Below, piece by piece: positions 11,248-22,101 of a stretch of 64,000 bases of DNA. Source of the DNA: Brachionus plicatilis (Eukaryota > Rotifera > Eurotatoria > Ploima > Brachionidae); the NCBI GenBank assembly GCA_010279815.1, contig QEOQ01000221.1, positions 424,356-488,355 of the forward strand, read 5' to 3'. The stretch's first letter is position 1; each line of letters begins with the position of its first letter. A program made the position numbers and the translations under genes. Under the pieces are notes generated by a model, which worked only from the letters and a program-made list of their open reading frames with translations, did not search any database and was not told the DNA's origin.

Positions 11248-12779
11248 TAAATAGTTTTTGATTTTATTAAATTTAAATTTTCGTTCTTTTTAAAAAAGGG
11301 TTCAAGATTAATAAAAAGATTCAACAAAAAAGATTTGATTAACAAATTTTAGATTATATGATAAGGTATTTTAATTTAATTTTGTTTTTTCAAAATTGGA
11401 ATATTTGAGTATAATTTGAATTTTAGTCTAATTAATTAAGATATGAAATTTAATTGATAGAGAAAGCAAACTATTTTAATTCTCTTTTAAAAAGATAATT
11501 AAATTTAAATATTTTTGCATAAATTATTTTTTACAATATTTAATTCAATTTTCTTCAACTAAAAATTTATACCAAATTTGAATTAATGAGGTAAATGACG
11601 TGACACCTACGTTCTCCAATTGTTGAATGAAAATGATATCTAAACTTGATAAAAATAATTCTGATCAATCAAGTGAAGAAAAAAATTTGTTTTTAAAAGA
11701 TGGAAAATGAAAAATTTAAATTAAAAGTCAAAATCCGTAAAAGCAATACATTTAATCAGACTAAAATAAATGCTTATTCAAATTTCAACTTAAATTTTAA
11801 TTAAATCACGTTTTGAGAAATTAAAAAAAAATCGTATCATTAAACTCGATTAATTTCAATCTATTCATTTAAATTGATACAAGATAGTTAAATTCTATCT
11901 ATTTTTTATGAAAAAAATTGATTTATTGAATATTCTTGTTTGTTAAAGTGAAGCCTCCATTTTTTCTTAATTTATTTTTTAAATTATTTACAATGGAATT
12001 CATTCAATTAAAACAAAAAATTTTAAAATAAAGTGAATAATATCGATTTACCCAACTCGTCAAGTCTACAGTAAATTAATTTATTATCCTTCTTAAATCA
12101 ATGGATTATTATAAACTGTAAATTTCAGTTACTATTAAATATTTCTGTTAGTCTAAAGTCTATTCTTTCAATGAATAAATTAGTAAATTTTAAAAATATT
12201 TTATTATAAGATAAAATTTTCTGTAAAAAAGCCGACTAATATCACCATGTCTATTGATTTTAACAAAGTAATTTAGTAAATCGACTTCAAAATTCTTTTT
12301 GATACTTTAGTTTTTAAATTTTAACAGAAAATTATGCACAATTTAAATGTGTTTGTTAAAAAAAAAGCTTTCACTCGTTTCCTAAGCTATTCAAAAATTT
12401 TAAAAAGATTTAGTTTAAGATTGGTGAATAATTAGATTAATAACTCATAAATTAGGGATCAAATTCGAATCATACGATGCTATAAAAAAATGAATTAAGT
12501 CACGACGCGCTTTTAAACAAAAATCATTTTTTCAAATGAAAGTACAATTTTTTTTCTGACAATTGTTTTCAATTAAAATAATTTATTAAATCTCATATGT
12601 TTTTAATTTTTTTTAATTAAATCTCGAGCAAATTTTGACCTTTTAAAATGATTTTAAATATTGATTATTGGTGATCTTACCAATAGCTAAATATTCAAAA
12701 TTTTTTTAAACAGTTTCCCCTAGTTTGTCCATATATAATTTTCTATATTCTTTTTTTCCAAACCATTAAACTGTAAACA
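11248..12779. other. AT-rich intergenic DNA between the elongase paralogues
   Basis: No gene or repeat is supported. Confidence 0.3.
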
Positions 12780-12790
12780 TATATAAATAG
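12780..12790 (+). promoter_or_regulatory. TATA box of the second elongase gene
   Basis: TATATAAATAG ends 45 bases before the start codon at 12836, matching the arrangement in the upstream paralogue. Confidence 0.55.
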
Positions 12791-12835
12791 ATAAATCTCA
12801 ATTTTAACATTTGTATAAGAAAAATTTCCTCTACA

Positions 12836-13925
12836 ATGAACAATCTAATGGACATATTTGCGTTTTGGCAGTCGATTTCAGGTAATTTTTGAATCATTCA
12901 TTTAAAATAATCCACATAACATTTTAAGATCCGAGAATTAGCCAAAAATTCTCTATGGATTCGATTATGTCACCGATAAAAATTTTAATTTTGTACATAG
13001 TTCTATTAATAATAATAGTTAAATTAATGGAAAATCGAGAACCGTTCGAGCTTAAAAAGTTTATGATCAGCTACAATTTGTGTCAGGTCATTGCTTCCTT
13101 TTACAATTCATTTGAAGTAAAATAAAAATTTAATAAATTTGTTTTATAAACTTTTAAAAAATTTTTAGATTATTTATCTTGCGATTCAAAGTAGATTTAG
13201 TCTAACATGCCAACCAGTCGATTACTCTGAAGACTATTACGCTAAAAGAGTAAGAACAATTATTTATTTTTAATATTTTCTAAATTTTTATGTCAAGATG
13301 GCCAATGCTATCTACTTTTATTATTTAATGAAACTTGCTGATTTGATTGATACGGTAAATTTTTGAATTCTAAAATTTTTAATATCTAAATCTAATTATT
13401 TAGATCATTTTTGCCCTTAGAAAAAAATCAAATCAAATCTCATTCTTGCACGTTTATCACCATATATCGATGGTTTTGACTGCATGGTCTGGAACTAAAT
13501 GGGTTGCTGGAGGACAAAGTATTTTTGAAAACATTAAGTTAATTTTTTAGAAGTTCAAATTTTTTCAAGCCTTCCTAATTTGCACTCTCAACTCACTGGT
13601 CCATGCAGTGATGTACAGTTATTATGGACTAGCGGCATTAGGACCCTCGGTTCAAAAATATTTGTGGTGGAAAAAATATTTGACTCAGTTTCAATTGGTA
13701 ATCAAGAAATAGTTAAATAAAATTCTAATATTTAAGTTTTTGTTTTAGATTCAATTCACGATAGTAATCTCACATGCAATCACAAATTTGTTTCAAAAAG
13801 ATTGTACGTATCCGAAAGGCTGGAGCTGGGCAGCTATTATCTACACTACACTAATGGCCCTTTTGTTTATGAATTTTTATAAAAAATCGTATGGCAAGAA
13901 AATGCAAAAGGTTCATTCCAATTAG
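12836..13925 (+). CDS. Very-long-chain fatty-acid elongase (ELOVL family), gene 2
   Basis: Exons 12836-12881, 12929-13116, 13169-13249, 13298-13354, 13404-13518, about 13552-13697 and 13749-13925, about 269 residues. Exons 1-5 have exactly the lengths of gene 1 (46, 188, 81, 57, 115), so the two arose by tandem duplication. Motifs are KLADLIDT (Asp where Glu is usual, as in gene 1), the histidine box [19 protein letters not shown] and TQFQ. It lacks the clear C-terminal KKxx of gene 1. One oddity: with a GT donor after 13518 and the AG at 13549-13550, exon 6 is one base out of frame; the frame is restored only if exon 6 begins at 13552. A one-base insertion, assembly error or unusual splice site are all possible. 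Confidence 0.85.
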
Positions 13926-14255
13926 GCTAATTTTTTTATGATTAATTTTTAATTCTAATATATTATTAAAATAACTCATTTTTTATATTTATTCAAAATC
14001 GTATGTTTTTACTGAAATTTCGATTTTAATTATTCATTTGAATGCTTAGTTTTTCTTTTATCACGTGTCTTAAACATCCAAAATAAAGAAAGTATTTAGA
14101 TATTTTAGGTTTTTTGCATAAAATTATTTTAGAAATGCTATTTGAATATTTTAAAATAAAATTTATAAATATAAAATTGGGATCCCTTTAATGCTTTTTC
14201 TAATAAATTAAAAATTAACTAAAATCATGCAAAAAATTTTTCAAATTTATTTATT
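13926..14255. other. Convergent 3' intergenic region
   Basis: Short AT-rich spacer between the 3' end of elongase gene 2 (plus) and the 3' end of the first Rel gene (minus). It contains AATAAA near 14080. Confidence 0.4.
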
Positions 14256-16096
14256 TTATTTAACATTGTTTGATAAAAAAATTGTATCGACTATATCTTG
14301 AAAAAATAGATCAGTTGTCTCAATATTTTCTAAGTCGTCATCTTTAAAATATACATTATCAATTAAATTTTTTAATTGATATCTTTCTACATTTTCATTT
14401 TCGCTTGCTAAACCATTAATTTCTAAGTCTTTTATTTCATTGTTATGACCATTGGATAAATCACTGCTATTTAGTACCAATTTCTCATCCATCATTACAT
14501 TATTGGCTAACACTGGGTCGTTGTAAATAATTTCAAAAGGTACATTTAGTGAATCTGGATGATGGTTCTTTATGTTCATCATTTGGCGATTACGTAATCT
14601 TTTTCTGGAATCAGAACTAATTTGACTCACAGCTAAAAAAAAATAATTACAACAATTTTATGTTTGATTGTTAAATCATTTTAAATTTTGGTAATAGTTG
14701 AAAAATTAAAAAAATATTTATAGTTTTCTACCTTCTTTATCGGAGAGTTCCGAAAAGCCGAAAAAATCATCTGTTATTTTACGGTTAAAATTATTCAGAG
14801 GTTCGTACACCACTAGAAAAATAGAATTTTTAAAAATTTTAAAAAAAAATAAATGTACTTACCAATAGGTCTGTAAACAAATTCAATTTCTCTAGATTCA
14901 TACTGGCCGAGTTGTTTAGATTCAGGAGAAGATGAATGAGAAGATGGAGAAGCTTGGCTGTTTAAATCTAAGCTGTCTTCTTCTTCATTGTCTTTTTCTT
15001 CTCCAGTTTTGGGAGGGATAAATAATTTAAAAAACACGGTTTCTTCTTTGTCTATTTTTTTTGGATATTGGGGCGCTTTGAAAGAAATTGCACACTTAAT
15101 ATTTACATTATGGTAAAACTAAAAAAATTTAAATTTCAAATTACCTGATAATGAATTTTTGAATCTTCAATGTCAACAATGCTGCTCCAACCGGAAGAAT
15201 CGTAAAATTTTGCTTTTAATGGTTTTTGGTCCTTTTCTAATTTTTTAATAAAGATGACCACATCTGAACCACCATTGCATGATGAACTCAGGTTGAATGA
15301 AGAAATTATTGACAATGTGATTTTGCGAGATGAATTGCTAATGACCTGGGACACCACCGGTTTCAGAATATGGTACTTGTCGCGAATTATTTCGGTTGTA
15401 TCGAACGAATCTCTTAAATAAATTTGAAAACAAAGTCTAACACTTGTTAAATCAATTGATTGTCTATCAAAGTCAAATCCAACTTAAAAAAATTATTTAT
15501 TTTAACTTTTTGACTTTTTCTTAATTATAAATAATTATTTAATAATTATTATTTACCATTGAATGGATCAACATTTTTTTCCTTTAATTCTTGAATTCTT
15601 TTTTCGATATCACTTTTTTTGGTAAATTGAATCGAAACACCGTTCAAACTAAATTGTAAAGTAAATGAAAAATTTAAATATTTTTTTTAAAATTTAAATT
15701 TACTCAAAAATGTTCTGTTTTTTGTCAATATTGAAAACAGCTACACCATGTTTGCAGTTTGGACCTACCAGCTTGTGTGGATGAACATGGTAAGGCTCAG
15801 TTTTGTTGACACAGGACACAATCAAAGTTGCTGGACCTTCACCATCTACAACCTTTTTTGTATCAAAATTATTAATAAATTTACCAAAAAAAAACAAAAA
15901 CTACCTTAACTCTGGGATACTGGCCTTCGGACACTTGTTTTTTACGATTTTTGGCACTAGATGTATTTTCCCGATCTGGCACGTAATTTTCTGCAAACAA
16001 ATATGTTGATCTATTTTCTGCTTCATATCGCATACGATACACTGGTGATGGTTCATACACGATTTCAACGTAAGGTACACGAGATATTCCGTTCAT
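14256..16096 (-). CDS. Rel/NF-kB family transcription factor, gene 1
   Basis: Seven exons on the minus strand: 16096-15905, 15852-15704, 15648-15557, 15482-15145, 15094-14863, 14812-14732 and 14632-14256, 486 residues. Rel proteins bind kB DNA sites as dimers and act in immunity and development. The N-terminal Rel domain shows PYVEIVYEPS, RMRYEAENRS, HPHKLVG, RIQELKEKN and SVRLCFQIYL. The IPT/dimerisation domain (about residues 183-280) shows SSSCNGGSDVVIFIKKL and FKAPQYPK, and the end of the Rel region is REIEFVYRPIG. The DNA-contact loop, usually RFRYxCE, here reads RMRYEAE, so the redox-sensitive Cys is Ala. An acidic Ser-rich insert lies near residues 280-320. A basic cluster RKRLRNR (about 371-377) may be a nuclear signal. 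No ankyrin repeats are seen. It is divergent from DPH1. Confidence 0.92.
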
Positions 16097-16455
16097 TTTT
16101 ATTTAATATGTTATTATCATTAAATTTTTGTTAAATGATAAATTTTTTAAATCTTTTTATAATTTGAATTTCACCGATATGAAATTAAAATTTCTGTAAT
16201 AAATAAAAAAACCCACTAATTACGAAAAAATCAAGTTAAGATAATTTTTTATTTTAATTTATTATTAAAATTTTTTTTATCATTTTTGGGAAATTTTTCA
16301 CTAAACACAAAAAAATACGTAAATTATAAACTTTTAAACATTCTCATAATTCCCAAAATTAAAATCATTTTTTGTTTTAAAACTAAGTTTACTTTTTAGT
16401 CTAAATTAAAATTTTTATTTTAGAACAAAATTTAAAAAAAAAACATAAGTGAAGA
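16097..16455. promoter_or_regulatory. Bidirectional promoter between Rel gene 1 and DPH1
   Basis: The 359 bases between two divergent start codons (16096 minus, 16456 plus). AT-rich, with no clear TATA box or repeat. Its position implies it carries both promoters. Confidence 0.5.
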
Positions 16456-19400
16456 ATGAAGCGAGTTGTTTTAAACCAAATTCCAAACGAAATACTAAAT
16501 GATCCCAAGCTAAAAGAGGCAATGAGCTCTTTGCCAAAAAATTACAATTTCGAAATACCCAAAACCATATGGAAGATTAAAACCAACAATTGCCAGCGAG
16601 TCGCTCTCCAAATGCCCGAGGGCCTCCTTTTATATGCTTGTACCATTGCTGACATAATTCAAGAGTAACAAAGCCAAAAAAATAATCAACTTTTTAAATT
16701 TGCTCTTTACTAGCTTCACTCAAGCCGAGACCCTAATTATGGGTGATGTTACCTATGGAGCTTGTTGCATTGATGATTATTCTGCAAGAGCCTTAGACTG
16801 TGATCTAATAATCCATTATGGTCATAGTTGTCTTAGTAAATATTAATAAAATTAATTTATTATTTTTTTTAATTTTTATTTTAGTCCCAATTGATATTAC
16901 CAATGGAATTCAGGTTCTTTACATTTTTGTCGATATTCAGATTGATCTTGACCATTTAATCGAAACTGTTAAATTTAACTTTACGCTTGACACTCGCCTA
17001 GCCATGGTAAGCACCATTCAATTTGCTTCCTCGATACACGCTGCCAGTCGCATTTTGCAAGAAAATAAATACCTAGTCAAGCTGCCACAATGCAAACCTT
17101 TAAGTCCGGGTGAAATCTTGGGATGCACAGCTCCTAAATTATCAGATACTGATGCGCTGATTTATGTCGGAGATGGCAGATTTCATTTGGAATCAATCAT
17201 GATTGCAAATGAAAAAATATCGGCATACAGGTTTTAAAAATTTTTGAATTAAATTTAAAAAAATCTAGACCGGAGTTTAAATTATCAGTATTTTAAAAAA
17301 TAAATTATTTCACGAATACTTTAAAAAAAGATACTTAACAGAAAAAATAACTAAAACTAAAAATTTAATATTCATCGAATCAAGAACGGCAGGGTTCTTT
17401 GGAAATTTTTGATGTTTCTGGGCATTACCAATTCATTTATGTTTTCAAATTAAAAATAGCCTTCTTAAATTGGGACTAGATAAAAACATAGAATTCATTT
17501 ATAAGCATAGTTAGGAAGCATCAAAATGGTGTAACTAATAATTTTCTTGTTTAAAAATTAATTTTTTTATTCATTTAACTTTTTTCAACAAATTATTTAT
17601 TCGACATTTTATGTTTTCAAGTTCTACGTGGCTCTCATTCTCCTTCTTATTTGTTAAATCTTGAAGCCTCATTTTTTATTTCAAGAATCACTATATTTTA
17701 ATTAAATAGACTCGGTTTCTTCCCATCCTTAGATATATTAAATGAATATGCTACTTCATCGAATATTTAAGAAATCAATCAATCTAAGGCTTTGAACAAA
17801 ATACTCAAATACCCCAGGAATATGATTACGTAGAAAATTAAAAGAATTCTAAAATCAATTTTCAGGTAATCTTTATGCTTGAGGTAATTTTTTAAAAGCC
17901 AAATAAATTTTATAAAAAAAATGTGGAAAAAGTCAAATCAACTTTCGAAGATATAGAAAATATTTCGCTATTTTAACACTCGAAAAAAACAAAAAGTTAA
18001 AAAAATGTTTTTCTCTTTAATTTTATATATCGTAAATAAGTCATTTTCTTAATTCATTTTTTTATAAATTAATAGATTTAATTTTTTTAATACTAAATCT
18101 AAAAGCGTTGATTCAAAAATTCAAATTTAAATAATAAAAAATTAATATATAGGAATTATTAGAAATTTTTTTCTAATTAACGTTTTGATTAATGAAAATT
18201 TTATCAAAAAAAAAATTTTTTTAATTTTAATAATTAATTTAATACTTTATTCTAATAAGTTTTTATATCCAAATAAGTTTTGATTTAGAGTATTAATTAA
18301 CATCCTTTTATTCTGTTTTGGATTGTTTTTGAAAAAAGTGTGGTTTTTTTAAAATAACAGAACAAAGTCTTAAAAAGTCTTACATTTATCATGAGGCTGA
18401 AGACTGGTTCGTTAAATGCAGGATAGTGTAACATACAAAATTGCGTTTTTGATAAAATTTCAGTAGAATCCCTCAAATTTTGCAAAAATTAAGTCTCAGA
18501 CTATTCGAGCGCAATCTATTTTTGCAGAGATTTTTCATTTCATTAGCTGACTGACATTTGATAGAATTATAGATGTTACATTGAAAAAGGTGTTTTTTAC
18601 CTCATGATAAAAAGTAATAAGATTTTTAAAAGTTTTGTTCTGCTCTTTTGTACCAAATTTCACAAACTAAAAGTTTTCTTTATTTCTGATTAAATAAATT
18701 TTTTTCAAAAAATTGGTTAAATAAGTATAAGTTCAGTATTTAGGAACGAATTATATTTAAAAGTATATTCTAATCTAAAAGTTTAAAATTAAAATAATTT
18801 AAATTGCCTGATTTAAATTTACTAAGTCTCATTTTTATTTATAAATTTTATTTGATTTTTAGATACGATCCGTATAATAAAATATTTTCACGTGAATATT
18901 ATGACTTTGATAAAATGAAGTCAAATCGAGAGAAACAGATTCAAAAATCACTTAAGCAAATTGTTAAATCAGAGAACAATTCAGAATTAAAATTGAGAAG
19001 TTCTCAAAATTATGGCCTTATTTTATCGACCCTAGGAAGACAGGGCTCACCGAAAATTCTTGAAAATCTCAAAACAAAGCTTGAAGAATTGAATAAGAAT
19101 TATTTTATTGTACTTTTGTCAGAGATATTTCCTCATAAGTTGAAATTGTTCGACGAACAAATAGACGCGTAATTAATAACAAATTATAATTTTAAAAATT
19201 GATAAAATTTTTAATATTTCTAATTAAAAAGGTGGGTTCAGATAGCATGTCCACGTTTGTCTATTGATTGGGGAGAATTTTTCGACAAACCATTATTGAC
19301 TCCTTATGAAGCGATGGTCAGCTTGAAACAAGTTCTTTGGCAACCAGAATATCCAATGGATTTTTATTCCAATGAAAGTTTAGGAAGTTGGACAGTAAAC

Positions 19401-19475
19401 AATTCCTTTAATAAATCAAAGCAAAGTTTAACAAAAAAAAATAAAGTAAAAATTGAATATGAATCAAATAATTGA
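16456..19475 (+). CDS. DPH1: Diphthamide biosynthesis protein 1
   Basis: Five exons: 16456-16664, 16714-16835, 16885-17230, 18863-19168 and 19232-19475, 408 residues. DPH1 with DPH2 forms the radical-SAM-like enzyme that moves a 3-amino-3-carboxypropyl group from SAM to the histidine of elongation factor 2, the first step of diphthamide synthesis. Strongly conserved family blocks are visible: [96 protein letters not shown] and YPMDFYS. The three iron-sulfur Cys ligands correspond to the Cys in GACC, PQCKP and ACPRL. Intron 3 is 1,632 bases, far longer than the other introns (49-63 bases); it holds AT-rich DNA in which I see no gene. Confidence 0.95.
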
Positions 19476-19732
19476 AACATATTAATAAAAAAATTATATT
19501 CAAATTGTATTTTTAATTCGTGAAAAATATAGTTTTGAAAAAAAAAAACTAAAAGTTGTGATCACAACAATTTATTTTTGGCAAATTACTGATCTAAAAT
19601 TCTATCTTATAAAACTGGTAATCAAAATCGGTTTGAAAATCTGTAAGGTTTTAAAAACCTGTTTATACCAGTATATTTTAATTTAAAAAAAATATGGTTT
19701 AGTCAAAGAAATAACTAAAAAAATTACAGTTA
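19476..19732. other. 3' flank of DPH1
   Basis: AT-rich sequence after the DPH1 stop codon with no further feature seen. Confidence 0.3.
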
Positions 19733-19823
19733 AAGTTCCAGAAATTAAAAACTTAAGTGCTATCTGAATTTCTAATTTTTGACTTTAAATTCGTAAACTA
19801 CATCCGTAATTTTGAATATTTTT

Positions 19824-20682
19824 CAGAGTTGGGAAACTGATACTGAATAACTGATCAGTATCAGTTAATTTCAGTTATCAGTTAAACTGAAACTGACCGA
19901 TAACTGATTTTGAATTAACTGAGACTGACTGAAAACTGTTTTACTATTTATTTGAATTTTTGAAAATTTTTTTTTCGGTTTTAATTTAGTTTTACACTTA
20001 TATATTTTTTAAACTAAAACCATGTTTATTGTATAAAACTTCTTTTCTTAAAGACAAGTATATTGATTCTAGAGAAAAATTGTCTCAGGAAAGAATGCTG
20101 ATTGAGCCAGATTTACAAGAACATCAAAGTAAAAAACGAAAATTAGAAATAGAATTAATGTCCTATTTAAGCTACAATGAGCCGAATGTCCATGAGGAAA
20201 ACTTTGAAAATTTTGAATTAAAAAGGTTTGAAAATGAACTTGATCTCTATTTAAGTGAAATAAATGAAAAAACAGAATGCAATATCCTAAGTTATTGGAA
20301 AAATCGGTCTAGAGTTTTAAAGTTTTATCTTTGTTAGTGCGAGATATTTATTCGATTCAAGCTAGCTCGGCACCTATTGAAAAATATTTTTCTGGGTCTA
20401 CATTTTTGATGAGACCACATAGAAGTAGATTCACTTATAAAAATTTATCAAATATAATGTTTCTAAAATGTAATAAAAAATATATGTAAATATCCGTTTT
20501 AAATGTTAATTAGACTTTAATTTTTATAAACTGTTTAATATATAAACTAATTGTATCATTTTTCTAATTAACTGATTTTTAACTGATAACTGATACCCAT
20601 TAAATGAGACTGATACTAAACTGATGCTCGAAAAACTGATACTGACTGAAAACTGATTTTTTTATAACTGATCCCAACTCTG
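19824..20682 (+). mobile_element. hAT-derived DNA transposon, internally deleted, with 8-bp target duplication
   Basis: The termini are CAGAGTTGGGA at 19824 and its complement TCCCAACTCTG ending at 20682. Exact 8-base duplications ATATTTTT flank it at 19816-19823 and 20683-20690, the hallmark of hAT insertion. Both ends are full of short AACTGATA repeats. The plus-strand interior encodes the C-terminal part of a hAT transposase, including the dimerisation-domain pattern SSAPIEKYFSG (about 20357-20394) and a short acidic segment before it. The catalytic region is missing, so it is non-autonomous. Confidence 0.88.
20029..20488 (+). pseudogene. hAT transposase C-terminal remnant
   Basis: An open frame at 20029-20337 followed by a shifted frame to 20488 encodes the end of a hAT transposase: SYWKNRSRVL and then LVRDIYSIQASSAPIEKYFS and the closing NLSNIMFLKCNKKYM. 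A frame change lies near 20325. It belongs to the element at 19824-20682. Confidence 0.75.
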
Positions 20683-21038
20683 ATATTTTTTAATTAAATA
20701 TGTCTTTAGAGTAAATAATTCGAAATAATTAAGTGTTTGGCTATAGTTTCTTTTGATTTTCCAGAAAAATAAGCTTTTATAACTTCACCGTACCTTTCTC
20801 CATTTTTGTAGCCTACTTAACAGCGCCGAAAACGTTCTATGGGTTTTTTTCAAAGGACGTAGTTTACGAATTTCTGGAAAATCAAAAGAAACTATAGCCA
20901 AACACTTAATTATTTCGAATTATTTACTCTAAAGACATATTTAATTAAAAAATATTCAAAATTACGGATGTAGTTTACGAATTTAAAGTCAAAAATTAGA
21001 AATTCAGATAGCACTTAAGTTTTGAATTTCTAGAACCT

Positions 21039-21374
21039 TATATTTGTATTGTTCTTTTTTAGAGATAATTAATTTTAAACTAAGAAAAAAAAATTTTTAT
21101 TTAATTTATTATTATCAAAATTATAAAATTCTAGCTTATCGAAGATTTTTAGTATAGTAGTTCTTTTAATATTTTTGAATGCAATCGTATCATATTTTTA
21201 TCTACAGTTAGAGATCCAATCTAAAAGCATTTTTCTGAAGGTACACTGGTAGGCATTAATAAAAAGTATTTTGCAATGTGGGTCATATAGGCCATATAGA
21301 TCGTTGCTTTTCTTTCACCCATTGTTATTGTTAATGACCTGATACCATATTTATTTACAAAAGACTTACAATTG
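21039..21374. other. AT-rich spacer between repeats
   Basis: No feature supported. Confidence 0.25.
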
Positions 21375-21777
21375 TTATTTCCAGTCTTCAGGAATACTTT
21401 TTAACGTTTTGCATTCATTAAAAAGTTGATGTAGCAAAGGTACAAAAATATCAGTTAGACCTTTTAAAAATCTAGAATGAATTCCAATAGACTCAGGTGA
21501 ACTAGAAGATGATAATTCATCATTTGCTTTTTTGATTTGATCTAAAGAGAATTCAATAAACGAAAAACCTGGACTTACTAGGGAATTATTTAAATTCAAT
21601 TCCCTAGATGTCTCAAAGATGAATTTGGCAGAGTCTTTTTCTCCGGACAGAGAAGAGAATGTAAAAGATGCAAAGCAACTGTTAAACATCTCTCCTTGAT
21701 CAACGGTGTTTGATGCTTTATAATCATTCCAAACAAACTCTTCTGGAAAGCTGTCAATATTAGCATCTTCTCTAGTT
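21375..21777 (-). pseudogene. Non-LTR retrotransposon ORF2 fragment (region before and at the start of RT)
   Basis: A minus-strand frame of about 130 codons shows the connector upstream of LINE reverse transcriptase: MFNSCFASF, then SPESIGIHSRFLKGL and PLLHQLFNECKTLKSIPEDWK, matching the pattern before RT motif 0 in L2/CR1/Jockey-type elements. It is cut on both sides and lacks the YxDD-type active site. It differs from the element at 25285-29375, so it comes from another LINE family. Confidence 0.75.
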
Positions 21778-22101
21778 TATATTGAAGATTTAAAAAAATT
21801 CCAGAACGTTTTAAAAATTAAAAGGCTCATATTTTTTCGGGGTGAAAAATTATATTTTTTTAAGATGACAAAAATAACTAAAAATGGTGACTAATTTAAT
21901 TTGTTTTAGCTGACTATATAAAACTAATTATTCTGACAAAAAAACTAAACGACTGACAAATTTATATATTGAGATGACTTTTTTATAATTTTTCACCGAC
22001 AAAATAAAACCTTATTTGTAGACAAAAAAAACTAATTTTAGTGACGAAAATATTTATTTAAATGACAAAATATAAAAAAATATAAAAAAAAATAAACCAT
22101 T

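Larger units (their letters stand above)
19733..21038. mobile_element. Palindromic foldback element, interrupted by a hAT insertion
   Basis: The outer ends are long inverted arms: AACTTAAGTGCTATCTGAA near 19750 and its complement near 21004-21020. The arms continue through AATTCGTAAACTACATCCGTA and onward to about 20768 and 20872, leaving a loop of roughly 100 bases. The left arm is split by the hAT-derived element at 19824-20682. Without that insertion the element is about 440 bases. It has no coding capacity. Confidence 0.75.

Noticed and set aside
12836..13925. Elongase gene 2 as a pseudogene
   Set aside because: Only one junction is off by a single base; all motifs, other splice sites, the stop codon and a TATA box are intact, so a functional gene is more likely.
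18297..18485. Minus-strand ORF in the long DPH1 intron
   Set aside because: Short, AT-rich, no motif and no start context; chance frame.
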